Below are positions 20,339 to 31,512 of a stretch of DNA of 64,000 bases, one piece after another. This DNA is from Euphorbia lathyris. Its lineage: Eukaryota > Streptophyta > Magnoliopsida > Malpighiales > Euphorbiaceae. The stretch covers positions 89,165,501-89,229,500 of the forward strand of contig NC_088915.1 of NCBI RefSeq assembly GCF_963576675.1. Direction: 5' to 3'. A program made the position numbers and the translations under genes. The notes under the pieces were generated by a model. It was not told the DNA's origin and made no database searches. It worked only from the letters and a program-made list of their open reading frames with translations. Positions within the stretch are counted from its first letter, which is position 1; each line of letters opens with the position of its first letter.

Positions 20339-23328
20339 CTACTCGGCCTTTCTATATAGGCGTAGATTCTCTAGATTCCAGGTGTGCGGGAGCTTCTTTC
20401 CGCTTATTTCTTCTATTTCAAAAGTGGCTGGTCCCAGCTTCTTGGATACTTTGTATGGTCCGATCCAGTTGACGCCCAGCTTGCCTTTTCCATCTCTGGA
20501 TTGTATTTTATCCGCTTTTTTCAAGACCAAGTCGTTCTCGTTGATTATTACTTTTCACATTCTTCTGTCATGGTATTTCTTGATTCTATTGCGGTACATT
20601 GCCATTCGCATGTAAGCTTTTTCTCTTCGTTCCTCCACAGAATCCAAAGCATCTCTGATGTTGATAGGATTTTGTGTGTCGCAATAATAAATTGTCCGAT
20701 CTGTGGGCGACTTGATTTCAACAGGTAGGATTGCTTCGGCTCCATAAACTAGCGAGAAAGGTATTTCGCCTGTTGCTGCCTTTATAGAGGTTCTGTATGC
20801 CCACAACATATGGGGTATCTCATCCGCCCAACCTGTTTTTTTGTCACCTAGCCGCTTCTTGATGCCTTGAACCATGGCCCTGTTGGTAACCTCGGTCATA
20901 CCATTTGATTGGGGATGGTTTACAGAAGAAAAATGATTCTTGATTCCCATGCTTTCGCAGTATGTTTTGAACTTGGCACAGTTGAACTGGGTGCCATTGT
21001 CGGTTATAAGCTTCTGCGGGATCCCAAATCGCATGATAATGTTCTCTCGTAAGAACTCGATCATTCGCTCAGGTGTTTGTGCGGTTACTGCCTCTGCTTC
21101 TACCCATTTGCTGAAGTGGTCCACTGCGACTATCAAATACTTCCTTTTCTTTGTTGTTTCTGGGAATGGACCCACTATATCAATTCCTCATGTTGCGAAT
21201 GGCCACGCCGTCATTATAGTGATTTGTTCAGCTCCGGGAACATGCTTTTCATTCGCATGGATTTGACAGTTGTGACATTCCGCAACCATCTTCTGGGAAT
21301 CTTCCACCACCTTGGGCCAGTAGTATCCCAGCAGTTTGACCTTTCTTGCCAATGACGCCGAAGCTTCGTGCGCACCACAAATTTCTTCGTGTAGTTCTCG
21401 TAGCACATAGTCTCCTTCATTGCGACTAACGCATTTCAACCATGGACATGTGTACGATTTCCGATACAAAGTTCCATCCCGCATTGAGTATCGTGCCGAC
21501 TGCCCAATTATTTTTCTGGCTAAGCTCTTATCAACCGGCAAATCTCCCTGCTCCAGATACTGACGGATTTGCATCCGCCAATCTTCATCGTCTTCCAGTT
21601 CCTCGATGATCATAATCTGATCAACCTCGAATGCTGGTGTCGATTTTATTTCCAAGCTGCATGCTTTTTGACTCCATGGTTCTCTACTTGCCGCTGCTTT
21701 TGCCAATTCGTCAGCTTTTGCATTTTGGCCTCGTGGAACATGCACCATCTCCCAAACGACTCCCTTGTGCGTTAACTCTTGTGTCAATCGGCCGACTACC
21801 TGATGGTATTTTACTAGCTCCTCCTGTTTCACCAGATAATTTTTTGTGATCTGGTTTATCATGAGTTTGGAATCGCTGTAGATTACCACTCTTTCTGGGG
21901 TGAGTTCATTGAGCAACTTCAATCCGCATATCATTGCTTCATACTCTGCGGCATTATTGGTAGTTTTGAAAGTTAATTTTGCTGCATAGCACAGGCGAAT
22001 AACCTCCGGGCCCTTGATGACGACTCCCAGCCCAGCTCCATCTGTAGATAATGCCCCATCTGTGTACATGCTCCACTCTTCTTTTTGTGCCTTCGGACAT
22101 TCATCGTCATCCCAGGTGAATTCGTTCACGAAATCGGTGAGTACTTAGCTCTTTAGCGCTGGTCTCCCTTCATAGCGAATATCGAATTCTCCCAGGCGAA
22201 TTGACCATTCCATCAACCGGCCGGATGCGTCAGGTTTCTGTAATACCTTTCGCATTGGGATGCCAGTTCTCACAATGATAGTATGCGCCTGAAAGTATGG
22301 TTTCAATCTAGCCGCCGTGGTTATCACTGCGAGGGCCATTTTATCCAACTTCGAATACCGGAGTTCTGCATCCTTCAGGACTTTGCTCACGTAGTACACT
22401 GGATATTGTTGCCCTTCTTCTTCTCGCACCATCACAGTGCATATCGCCATGCTGGTGACGGATACATAAAGAAAAAAATCTTCTCCGTCTTCCGGCCTGC
22501 TCATTAAGGGCGGATAACATAGTAATCGCTTTATCCCCTCAAATGCTTCTTGACAATCCGGCGTCCATTCAAAGGACTTGGATTTTTTGATGGCATTGTA
22601 GAAAGGTAGACATCGCCTAGCTGAGCATGATATGAATCGCCCTAATGCCACCAACCGCCCGTTCAGTCTCTGTACTTCCCTTATGTTCCTTGGCGTCTTC
22701 ATCTCCATTACTGCTTTAACCTTCTCAGGATTCGCCTCAACCCCTTTGCCGCTAACAATGAAACCCAGGAACTTTCCCGCTCTTGCTCCGAATGTGCATT
22801 TCTCTGGGTTCAATTTGAGGCCATATTTGATCAACACTTCTAGGATTTCTTTGATATCCCGCGGGTGGTCTTGCATTTTCTTGCTTTTGATGATCATGTC
22901 ATCAACATAGATCGAGAAGTTCTCGCCGGATTTGTCTGAAAATATCTTGTTCATCATCCTCTGGTATGTTGCTCCCGCGTTTTTCAATCCAAAGGGCATC
23001 ACCTTGAAGCAATAAGTCGCCTGGTGAGTTATGAATGATGTTTTGATTTCATCCGCCTTCTCCATGGGTATCTGATGGTAACTGGATTTCACGTCGGTGA
23101 ATGATAAAGCTTCATATCCTGCAGTTCCATCTACCAATATATCAATGTTTGGAAGTGGATACATATCTTTCGGACATGCCTTGTTCAAGTCTTTGAAGTC
23201 GACGCACATTCTGTACGTTCCATTCGGCTTTTGACTAGCACCACATTGGCTAGCCATTCCGGATAGGTGACTTCTCAAATCGCATCCGACCTTAGCAAGT
23301 CCGCCACTGCTTTTTCAATCGCCTTTTA
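20339..23328 (-). pseudogene. Nested gypsy pol: RT, RNase H, archaeal-type RNase H, integrase
   Basis: Domains in minus-strand order: RT (FKVMPFGLKNAGATYQ, catalytic YVDD near 22900), the usual RNase H (WTPDCQEAFEGIK onward), a second RNase H (EEWSMYTDGALSTDGAGLGVV, NNAAEYEAMI, VIYSDSKL), the integrase HHCC finger (about 21400-21250), the integrase core (VAVDHFSKWVEAEAV, ITDNGTQF, catalytic Glu in GMTEVTNRA) and a C-terminal region ending LENLRLYRKAE. Breaks: TAA 23326-23328, TGA 23275-23277, a one-base deletion near 23221-23236, TAA 22145-22147, TGA 21188-21190 and TGA 20555-20557. Each stop sits where the family has Gln, Arg or Trp. It once encoded the replication and integration enzymes and is now dead. 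Confidence 0.9.
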
Positions 23329-25953
23329 CCGCTCAGGAGCATGTTCCCTCTTCTTTTTCCGCACTGGGGTTGCCCCTTTGTCTACATTCAACCGATGGGT
23401 TGCTACGTCTGGGCTTATTCCTTTTAGCACTTCATTTGGGGCGGCAAATGCCGACTCACATTGGATCAATACCTCGGTAATGGCTTTCTTTGTTTCTTCT
23501 GAGAGTCCAGCCGCTATTCGCACGTTCTTGTCATTCGAGATGGCGAATAGTTCCGTTTCTCCCAATGCTTCCGCCGGCAGCTTCTCTTCGACTTTATCCT
23601 CCTCTTCCGGTTTTGGTTCAAGTGATAATGTATAGGCCTGTTGAGATACAAGTTGATCACCTTCAACTATGACTCGCCCTTGGTGTGTTGGTAAATGTAA
23701 TGTTAAATGCTTCATTGAGATGAGCGACTCTGTTTCTGACAGGAATGGGCGTCCCAGAATTATGTTGTAGGCCAATGGGAGATCAACAATTGCGAATTCT
23801 AAATCACCTCGCCATTTTAGCTTTTTATCGCCCATTTCTGCCTCCAACACCACCTGTCCACTTGTTTGAGAGGATTAACCCCCAAAACCTGTTACATCCA
23901 TGAATGTATGTTCCACTCGCTCGTCATTAATTCCCAACTTGTTGAATGCAGTCCGAGTAATAACATTACAAGAACTGCCAGTATCAATAAGGACCCGCTT
24001 GACGTCCCATCCTTCTACAGCCATTGTAATCACCAAAGCATCCGCATGCGGCTCCGTGATTCGCGCGAATGAGTAATTGAGGGCATCCCCCCTATGAGTG
24101 TTGCTTTTTCGCTGTTCACGGCGAGCTCTTTTTGTTGGAGGCTCATAGATCCCGCCGGCTATCACGTTTATCACTCCTTTTTTCTGCTTCTTTTCGGGCC
24201 TTGCCTCTTCTTGATGTGGTAACGTTGCTTTCTCGTCACTAGTCTCTTTTCGTACAAATTGATTCAGCTTGCCCCTTTCGATAAGCCTTTCAATCTCCTT
24301 CTTCAATTCATAGCAATCGTTCGTGTCGTGGCCGTTCAGTCTGTGGAACCTGCAATATTTGTTAGGATGTTGCCCCAAACTGGTTCGACCTTTTACCTCG
24401 GGGAACCGCACATCCTTCTTCAGGGGGCTCTTTTCGATCCAAAGTAACACCTCCTGGCGAGTCGTGTTTAATGGTGTCTGATATCCGCCACTTTGAAAGG
24501 GGCGATCGCCTCTTCGAAAAAAATTACTTTTGGACTGGGTCTGGCGCCGATTGTCCGAAGTGGATCTAGCGGCATCTCTTTCTCGCCGGGTTTGAGCCCT
24601 ATGTTCCCTGTTGACATCATCCACTTCCATGAATTCCTTTGCTATTTTCATGAGTTCGGCCACTGTGCGCGGCTTGTTGCAGATGATTTCCTCCCGCATA
24701 CTCCAATCTGTGGTTCCATCTGCCATGATGTTGCGGATGCTCACGATATCCGGGTTTTGCAATCGCACCAGAATATCGTTGAATGCGACAACAAATTCCC
24801 TTAGGGAATTATAGTTCCTCTATTTGATCTCCTTCAGCTGCCTATCCGTCACATCCGCTGCTTTACAGCCCACAAATTTCGCACAGAAATCCCGACTATA
24901 TTGATGCCAATTGTGAATAGATTCTGCGGGTAAAGATCGAAACCAATCAGATGCGGCTCCGCCCAAAGTTGTCGAGAATAACCCTTAAATGATGCTTTCA
25001 CTCGCCCTTGCAACATCCATTAACTCTCCGTAGTTCCTGACATGAGCCTCAGGGTCAGAATTTGGATCCCCATAGTATTTAGGTATCGCGGGCGCTTTGA
25101 TTCTGTGATCTGGAATGAATTCCCGCAACGAAGGGGCAAAAGGTGAATCGCTCTGGACCTCTGCTCTCGGCCTAGGCGAGTACCCCATTCGCTCCATCAT
25201 GCTTCGTAATTGATCTTCTAAGTCAACATCGGGTATTCGCCGGACTTCTTCCATCCGCTGTTGGTGAATTCTGGGTGGCATCCATCCGCCCATCGGTGTT
25301 GAGACGTGTGCCTGATGGGGGACTAACCGTTGTCCCGTTATAGGATCAAAGTTCCATGTGTGCTCTCGCCCAGGAGTCATCAACTCCGAATGTCTGTGAG
25401 GAAAAGGTTCCACTTGCTGTAGCGGAAGAGTGCGTTGCACTCCTGGCAACGGTTGGGATGGCTGCCAGGTCGGATGTATCATCGTAATGAGATCTGGGTG
25501 CGAGTAGTTGCTCGGGTGGCTGTGTGGGTTTGTGCGACTACTCTGGCCCACTTGATTTGGCGCCTGAGATGGCTGCGGGAGGGCCGATATGACAGGGATA
25601 GTCGGTGATTGTGTTGAGATAACCACAGGTTCTTGAGGAGCAGCCGCCACGGCGGTATTGTGTTCGGCGAGGGCAGTTAGTAAATTAATCATGCGATCTC
25701 CAGCCGCCTGGCTCATGTTCGAAGCCAAGACTTGTCCTGCCATCTGCACGAAATCACTATTGGACATTTCCATCTCAGTTTGCACTTGGACTTCCAATAA
25801 GGGACTCAATTGTCCCGAAGGACCCGATGAGCTAGGCACCACAGGCTGTGCACTTGCAGGTTGCGAATTCGCAATCCGTGAACCTCGTGAGTTCATGCTA
25901 GTGGATCTGGTCGTAACACCGGTCGTTCGTGATGGTTCTGACATGTTCTTCAT
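23329..25953 (-). pseudogene. Nested gypsy gag and protease
   Basis: One minus-strand frame starting MKNMSEPSRTTGV. It holds a Gln/Pro/Ser-rich N-terminus, the retrotransposon gag core (about 24990-24770, including LREFVVAFNDILVRLQNP), a zinc-knuckle-like CRFHRLNGHDTNDC near 24360, and an aspartic protease with active-site LIDTGSS near 24000 and a later ILGRPFL segment. In-frame stops are TAA 24985-24987, TAG 24820-24822 and TAA 23875-23877; otherwise the frame is continuous with the start of pol. Gag would form the particle shell and protease would cut the polyprotein. The start is the first Met after the primer site. Confidence 0.87.
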
Positions 25954-26002
25954 GTACCTTTAACCAAGTGTTGGTAAAAAAGGTCCACGCTCACCGCACC
26001 AA
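25954..26002 (-). other. Nested gypsy leader and primer binding site
   Basis: Just inside the 5' LTR the minus strand reads TTGGTGCGGTGAGCGTGGAC. A TGG start one base from the LTR end is the normal form of a tRNA primer site. I cannot assign the tRNA with confidence. The leader before gag is only about 50 nt. Confidence 0.65.
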
Positions 26003-26468
26003 TGATAACTGGCTGGATCCGCTTTGATATTCTTTGCCGGAGTTACCTGCAAAACAAAACCGGAGACAGGATCTCCGGGAAAACTCTCCGACGATCAAGT
26101 CAATTTTTGAAAGAATGAGTCTATAATTTAGCAATAGCTTTGTGGGAAAAAATGTGAACGTACCTCCCCCCTTATTTTTAAGGCCTTTTATAGTTGTTTT
26201 TTGGGTAACCACCGAGGGCGGTTACTCCTTAGTGGGCCACGTTCTGAGGGCGGTTACCCCTTTTTAGGCCATGTCCCTTTCGTGGCTTCCATGGCAACGA
26301 ACGTGGTTCTGAGTGGGAGTCTTGACGCTCCGTTTAGGAATTCGGGGCGGTTTACTCGCTGCGCCCGCTTCCTTCATTTGGGTCCCGTCCAATCTTAGCC
26401 CATGGGGCTTTAATATGGGCTGGGCTTGTGAAATGAATATAACCCGTTTTGGGCTTCGCGGGTTATCA
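26003..26468 (-). repeat. Nested gypsy 5' LTR
   Basis: 466 bp, TGATAAC…GTTATCA, directly followed by the target duplication GAAGC (26469-26473), which restores the copia integrase frame. On the minus strand 'aggccttaaaaataagggg' near 26165-26190 may contain the promoter. Confidence 0.96.
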
Positions 26469-26473
26469 GAAGC

Positions 26474-27447
26474 CTATACTCATCCAGCATTGTCCTGGCT
26501 ATTTCAACCAGAGTTCTATTCTTCCTTTCTACAACCCCATTTTGCTGAGGTGTTCTAGGAGCAGAAAAATTATGGTCAATGCCGCTGGCTTCACAGAATT
26601 CAACAAACTTTTGGTTCTTGAATTCTCCACCGTTATCACTATGGATATGAGCTAATTTTAGGTCTTTTTCATTTTCAATTTTTCTAACCAAATTTGAAAA
26701 TGTCTCAAAGGTCTCATCCTTGCTGGTCAGCAAGATAACCCACGTATACCGAGAGAAGTCATCTACAATGACCAAGGAAAATCTTCTTCCACCCAGACTC
26801 AGTGGCTGGACTGGACCAAAGAGATCCAAGTGTAGTAACTCTAACGGACGCTTAGTTGAGACAATATTTTTGCTATGAAAAGATTGCTTGGTTTGTTTTC
26901 CAGCTTGGCAAGCGTGGCATAACTGATCTTTTTGAAATTTAAGTTCAGGCAGTCCCTCAACCAATTGCTTTCTTGCTAGTTTGGCCAGGAGGTCCATGCT
27001 TACATGACCAAGTCTCCTGTGCCATAGCCAGAAATTTTCTTCCTTTGATACTAAGCACATAGTTTTTGAAAACTTTTTCTCTAAGTCTAGCATAAAGACA
27101 TTATCTATCCGAGGGGCAGTTAAAATTAACTCATTTGTTTTACCCTCGTATATTTTACATCTAGTAGCATCAAATATAACTTTTCTCCCATTGTCACATA
27201 GCTGAGCTACGCTGAGTAAGTTATATTTGAGTCCGCTGACTAGGGAGACAGATTCAATAGTAGGATTACCTCCGATGGTTCCTGACCCTACTATCTTACC
27301 CTTCTTGTTGTCTCCAAAACTTACGCTCCCTCCTCGTTTACGCTCAAACGTGATGAACTGAGTTTCATCACCCGTCACATGCCTTGAGCATGCGCTGTCA
27401 ATATACCACATCTTTGACTTCTCGGCACATCTCAGGCTTACCTGCAT
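26474..27447 (-). pseudogene. Copia pol, N-terminal part: protease, GAG-pre-integrase and integrase core
   Basis: The minus-strand frame starts MQVSLRCAEK and carries the aspartic protease YIDSACSRHVTGD (about 27400), the GAG-pre-integrase motif FWLWHRRLGHVS (about 27020), the zinc finger with CHACQAGK, and the integrase catalytic residues in VDDFSRYTW, HSDNGGEF and PQQNGVVERKNR. It is cut at 26473 by the nested gypsy element and resumes at 16666, with the two pieces in frame across one GAAGC. Relative to gag the frame is shifted, so pol expression would need frameshifting or another mechanism. No stop was seen within this part. Confidence 0.92.
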
Positions 27448-27452
27448 TGTAA

Positions 27453-29192
27453 CTAGTTACTTTTAGGTACCCAATTCTTTTTGGGTCCTGGCTTGTTAGG
27501 TGCAACAGGTATAGCATCATATTTTATTTTATGGCGACATACATGGACAGTATGGCCATTCTTTCCACAGAAGTCACAGCTGACCTTCTGTTTAGGATTT
27601 TTCACTGACTTGTCAGCACCCCAGTGCTGAGCGTGCCAGCACACCTTAGTGGTGTGTCCTAACTTCCCACAAGAGTCACACTGGACTTTTCGTTGGGGAT
27701 TCCATCTCTGCTGAGTACCTTGGTACTGAGTTCTCAGAGGAATGTTATTTTTCTTAGGAACCTTTATTTGGTTCTGGATGGTTGTGACGTCCTTCCTCAG
27801 TTTCTTTGAAACTGACTAGACTTTAGAGACATACTCATGCATGATCTTCATGTTATCATGCAGAGTTGAATTGTCCTGAAGAAGGAATCTGAGGTCACTC
27901 AGTTTGACCTCTTCCACTTCGTCACAGCGCCTGCTGAGTGCTCTAACTTTCTTATTACACTTCTTGACAAGTGTATAGAGATCACTCAGGGAATTAACCA
28001 TATCGTTTCTGAGCTGGGGAAGAGAAATTACCTCATTTGATTGCTCTTCATCATCTGATGCGATGGATGGGTCAGCATGCTCAGAGACGCATGGCTCAGC
28101 AAGTTCGTCAGCCATGAAGCATATCTTCGCTGACTCGGTGGCCTCGGTTTCTGTTGATGAAGATTCATCACTGTCACTCCATGTAGCCACCATTGCCTTT
28201 TTGCCGCTCTTCTTATCTTTCCTCAGTGTGGGACAGCTTGACTTTATGTGGCCAGTCTGATGGCACTCAAAGCATGTAATAGGCTTTGAGTTATCCTTTT
28301 TGTATTTGCTGTCGCTTGAGTCAGCTTTATACTTATCAAATTTTCTATAAGGCTTTTTAGAATATTTGTCGTTCTTCCTGAATAGCCTTTTCATCTTTCT
28401 TGTGAACATAGCCATCTCCTCATCATCAGTTGAGCTCCCGTCAGTGGAGTCAGCTTTCATGACAAATGACTTCTGCTTCTTGTCTTCAGATTTTTCCTTC
28501 ACCTCAAAGTTTTTCATGGATATCTCATGGGTCAGCAATGAACCGATGAGTTCATCATATTTGTAGGTGGTTAAATCCTGAGCTTCCTCAACTGCTGTCT
28601 TCTTTGCTTGCCAATCTTTAAGAAGACTCCTGAGTATCTTTTTGACTTGTTCTTCCTCAGTGAAGATTTTCCCAAGTCTCTTGAGCTCATTAATGATGTT
28701 GGTGAACCTTGCGTTCATGTCTGAAATGCCCTCATCATTGTTCATCTCGAACAGCTCGTACAGTCTCATCTGCTGATTCACCTTGGATTCTTTTACTTTG
28801 TTTGTTCCCTCGTAGGTGACTTCCAGCTTTTTCCAGATCTCTTGCGCCGACTCACAACCTGAGATTTTGTTATATTCTGCAGCATCGAGCGCACAGTGAA
28901 GCATATTGATAGTCGAAGCATGGTTTTGAAGCTTCTTAAGATCATCCTCTGTCCATTTGGCCTCAGCTTTTACAACTGTTTGGCCAGCCACAACCTGGAC
29001 AGGTACAAATGGGCCTTGGACTATAGATAGCCAGGCACTCATGTTTGTAGCCTGAATGAAGTTTTTCATCCTATTCTTCCAGAAGGTATAGTTTGACCCG
29101 AAGAATAGGGGAGGCCTAGTAATGGACAGCCCCTCAGGCAGTATCTGAGTTGTTTGGTTTCCAGGGAGAAACCGAGTGCTGTTTTCGCCCAT
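27453..29192 (-). pseudogene. Copia gag with three zinc knuckles, one nonsense codon
   Basis: A 579-codon minus-strand frame starts at 29192 (MGENSTRFLPG) and ends with TAG at 27453-27455. It has the copia gag core (FFGSNYTFWKNRMKNFIQA, EEVKKI-type helices with LLKDWQAKKTAVEEA) and three CX2CX4HX4C knuckles: CFECHQTGHIKSSC, CDSCGKLGHTTKVC and CDFCGKNGHTVHVC. A TAG at 27816-27818 interrupts it between the first and second knuckles. Gag forms the cytoplasmic particle and binds RNA. Length and multiple knuckles fit SIRE-type gag. Confidence 0.87.
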
Positions 29193-29240
29193 AGTAGGGA
29201 TCAGCTCAAGGTTGTTAAACCTTTAGCAGTGAGCTTTTAA

Positions 29241-29252
29241 GCTCTGATACCA
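29241..29252 (-). other. Copia primer binding site (initiator tRNA-Met type)
   Basis: Two bases inside the 5' LTR the minus strand reads TGGTATCAGAGC, the standard plant primer site complementary to the 3' end of initiator tRNA-Met. Confidence 0.95.
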
Positions 29253-29254
29253 CT

Positions 29255-30589
29255 TGTTGGTCCCTTATAAGGTAGCAAGTATAGTTCCAAGGGGGGGTTA
29301 GGAACTATTTAAGCTTTTCGGTATTAGGGCATACTTCTTTTTCTAAAGAAAACAGTTTCAACAGCAGCGCTGAGTAAACAGCAAGATACTGGCTTAGTCA
29401 ACTGGTGACTAGGTCAGTTTCTTAGCTTGAGTCAGGAGATAGCACTTAGAGTCTATTCCTGAGCTCAGACGTTCAACGCGCACAACTCAACTTTGACCTC
29501 TTTACTTGGTCAGTTTTGATTTTTTAAAGCAAGCAATACAAATAAGGAGTTAAGGTAAGAAATACTTCACTCAGCAGATTTATCCAGGTTCGGCTTCTTC
29601 TAAGCCTACGTCCTGTCCCCGGAACACGTTCCGAGATTTCAAATACTCTACTGAGCTCTTTAAAGGTAGAGCCTCAAACCTTTTACAATATCAGCAATTG
29701 AGTATGATAAGAGTACCTTCCTCTATACTTCTACTCAATCCTATTCTCTTGCTGAGTACTTAAAACCGAGTACTCAGCCTCTCCTTTCTATCTCTAGAAA
29801 TGATAAGTGTTTTGTCCTAATACAAAGATGTGCTAAGACACTTTAGACGATTTAACAATCACTCTAGACTTTTACACAAATATAAGAAATTGTAGTGTAA
29901 GATTTGCTTTGCTTCTTGCTTGCAGAACTTGTGTAGAAATTTGGTCAGCGTAACTACTTGATCAAGTTCTGTGTAGAATGAAGCTTGTGATGGCACTATT
30001 TATAGAGACGTCTGGGCGTCGGTCATTTCGAATTTCGAAATAACCGTTGGAGGGAAACGGATATATGTCGTTGTCATCCTGACTTGCTCAGAGCTCTCGG
30101 CCAATCACAATCGTGTATATTCTGTCCTCGGTCAGCTCAGCAGATGGTCTCTCTTTTTATGGTAAGGTCTACTGGATAGCATACTGTGTCGTCTGAACTT
30201 TGCCAAAAGAGGAAACACTTTGTCTAGAAGTTTTCCTTCGCCAGCTGCTGTCTTGTACATTTGTCGAGACTACTCAGCAGCTTCATCTTGAAGTTGTTCC
30301 CGAAGGTCTTCTAGATCCTTCCGTTTGCTGAGTTGCGTTTTGTTTCAAAACGGCAACGTCGTGACATACACGGGCCGAGTGTACTGAGTTGTTTGACTTG
30401 GGCCTTGGCTTCCGTATTGGGCTTGGGCCTTCCAATCCTTATGACTTATAACATTTATAACTCAACATTGAACAAACACATTAGTAGAATAAATTAAAGC
30501 ATTTAAACTTAGTGTGTTTAGAATATGTATTTTGGATTATGCTTAAACAATTTTGTCAAATCAAAATTATGTGGAAATGTGTTTCAACA
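29255..30589 (-). repeat. Copia 5' LTR
   Basis: 1335 bp, aligning with 9308-10642. Outer end CAACA, followed by GTACG (30590-30594). The minus strand contains an AT-rich stretch consistent with a promoter (ctctataaatagtgccatc, about 29990-30010). Confidence 0.95.
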
Positions 30590-30594
30590 GTACG

Positions 30595-31151
30595 GGCCCG
30601 ACCGGTTGCAGCTCTCTAAGGACCTCGCACCAATGCCAAAATTCAACATCAATCCGAGATAGCTATTGTGGCTCCGAGTTTATTGTTGAATTCCAATTTT
30701 ATTTTTATTGCACTTCAATTCCTTGTATTTGATTTGTCCTTACAATTCAATTGAATTAGTTATATGTTTAGTATAGAAGTTCTTCAATTGTAATTCATTT
30801 CCAGCTTCATGTTTCAAACACTTATTCAATCGATAAAATACCAATTTTCACCAAATCTTGTGTCAATTTCGCATCTTTCAATTTCTTTATTTTTCACGTC
30901 TTCAATTTATTCACATTAGCTTAAATAAAACAATTTATCTAGCAAAGTTTCTATAACGGCGCTAGAGACCCAAGAGGGACTTTTTCAATCCTTGCGTCCC
31001 TCACCAATCGTTTCGTTTAGAATTCAAGTTTTGGCGCGCAAATTCCATAAACTTAACCATTTCAATTGAGAAGTAATCTTCTCAAGCACGCCCGCACCCT
31101 AACCACATGTGACAAGGTTGAAATTAGCATATTCGCAAAATATCGCTAACA
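30595..31151 (+). repeat. Tat element 5' LTR, second part
   Basis: 557 bp completing the 5' LTR (1340 + 557 = 1897, equal to the 3' LTR). It aligns with 43006-43562 and ends cgctaaca. It contains 'ttcttcaattgtaattcatt' and an AATAAA-like 'cgataaaatacc' that may mark the R/U5 side. Confidence 0.93.
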
Positions 31152-31512
31152 ATTTTTGGCACGTCCAGTGGGACTTTTATTTTTTTTAGCTACCAAAAAT
31201 TGTGTTTATACTCGTTTTTTACGTTCTTAATTTTCTCCGCACTCATTATCCCACTTTACTTTACCAAAATTTATTAGCTATCGCTAACAATTTTTGGCAC
31301 ACCCAGTGGGACGTTTTGTTTTTAGCTTAGCCAAAAATTGTAAAACCCATCACACACGTTTTTACTCACAATCAGCTTCTTAATTTTCCTTGTCATTCAT
31401 GCTTTGCTTTTATCCCATTAATAACTATTTATTTATTTTCTTGTTCTTACTTTTTCAAGTAATAGATTACTAACTTGATTTCATCATTTTTACCTATAAG
31501 TACTCACGAAGA
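31152..31512 (+). other. Tat element leader with duplicated LTR-end/primer-site segment
   Basis: The segment tatcgctaacaatttttggc plus 'ac(g/a)(t/c)ccagtgggac' occurs at the LTR/leader junction (31141) and again about 140 bp downstream (31280), with similar flanking text. The first TGGCACGTCCAGTGGGAC, four bases from the LTR, is the likely primer binding site; the second is a duplicate. The rest is an AT-rich leader up to the gag ATG at 31513. Confidence 0.75.

Larger units (their letters stand above)
16667..26468 (-). mobile_element. Tat/Retand-type Ty3-gypsy element nested in copia pol
   Basis: 9802 bp, LTRs TGATAAC…GTTATCA of 466 bp each, target duplication GAAGC at 16662-16666 and 26469-26473. 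Minus-strand order: 5' LTR, primer site, gag, protease, RT, RNase H, second RNase H, integrase. Between integrase and the 3' LTR lies an opposite-strand multi-exon gene (17398-19726). These are features of the Tat lineage. The LTRs differ at about nine positions by eye (about 2%). At least eight in-frame stops and one frameshift disable gag-pol. It is the youngest layer of the nest by position. Confidence 0.95.
9308..30589 (-). mobile_element. SIRE-type Ty1-copia LTR retrotransposon with a nested gypsy element
   Basis: Complete element on the minus strand with TGTTGG…CAACA LTRs of 1335 bp each and a 5-bp target duplication GTACG (9303-9307, 30590-30594). Without the nested gypsy element it is about 11.5 kb. 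Reading on the minus strand: 5' LTR (30589-29255), initiator-tRNA-Met type primer site, gag, protease-integrase-RT-RNase H in copia order, a long accessory frame, purine tract, 3' LTR (10642-9308). Pol sequence style and an extra ORF after pol fit the SIRE/Maximus lineage. The LTRs differ at about 30 sites by eye (about 2%). Scattered in-frame stops make it non-autonomous. Confidence 0.93.
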
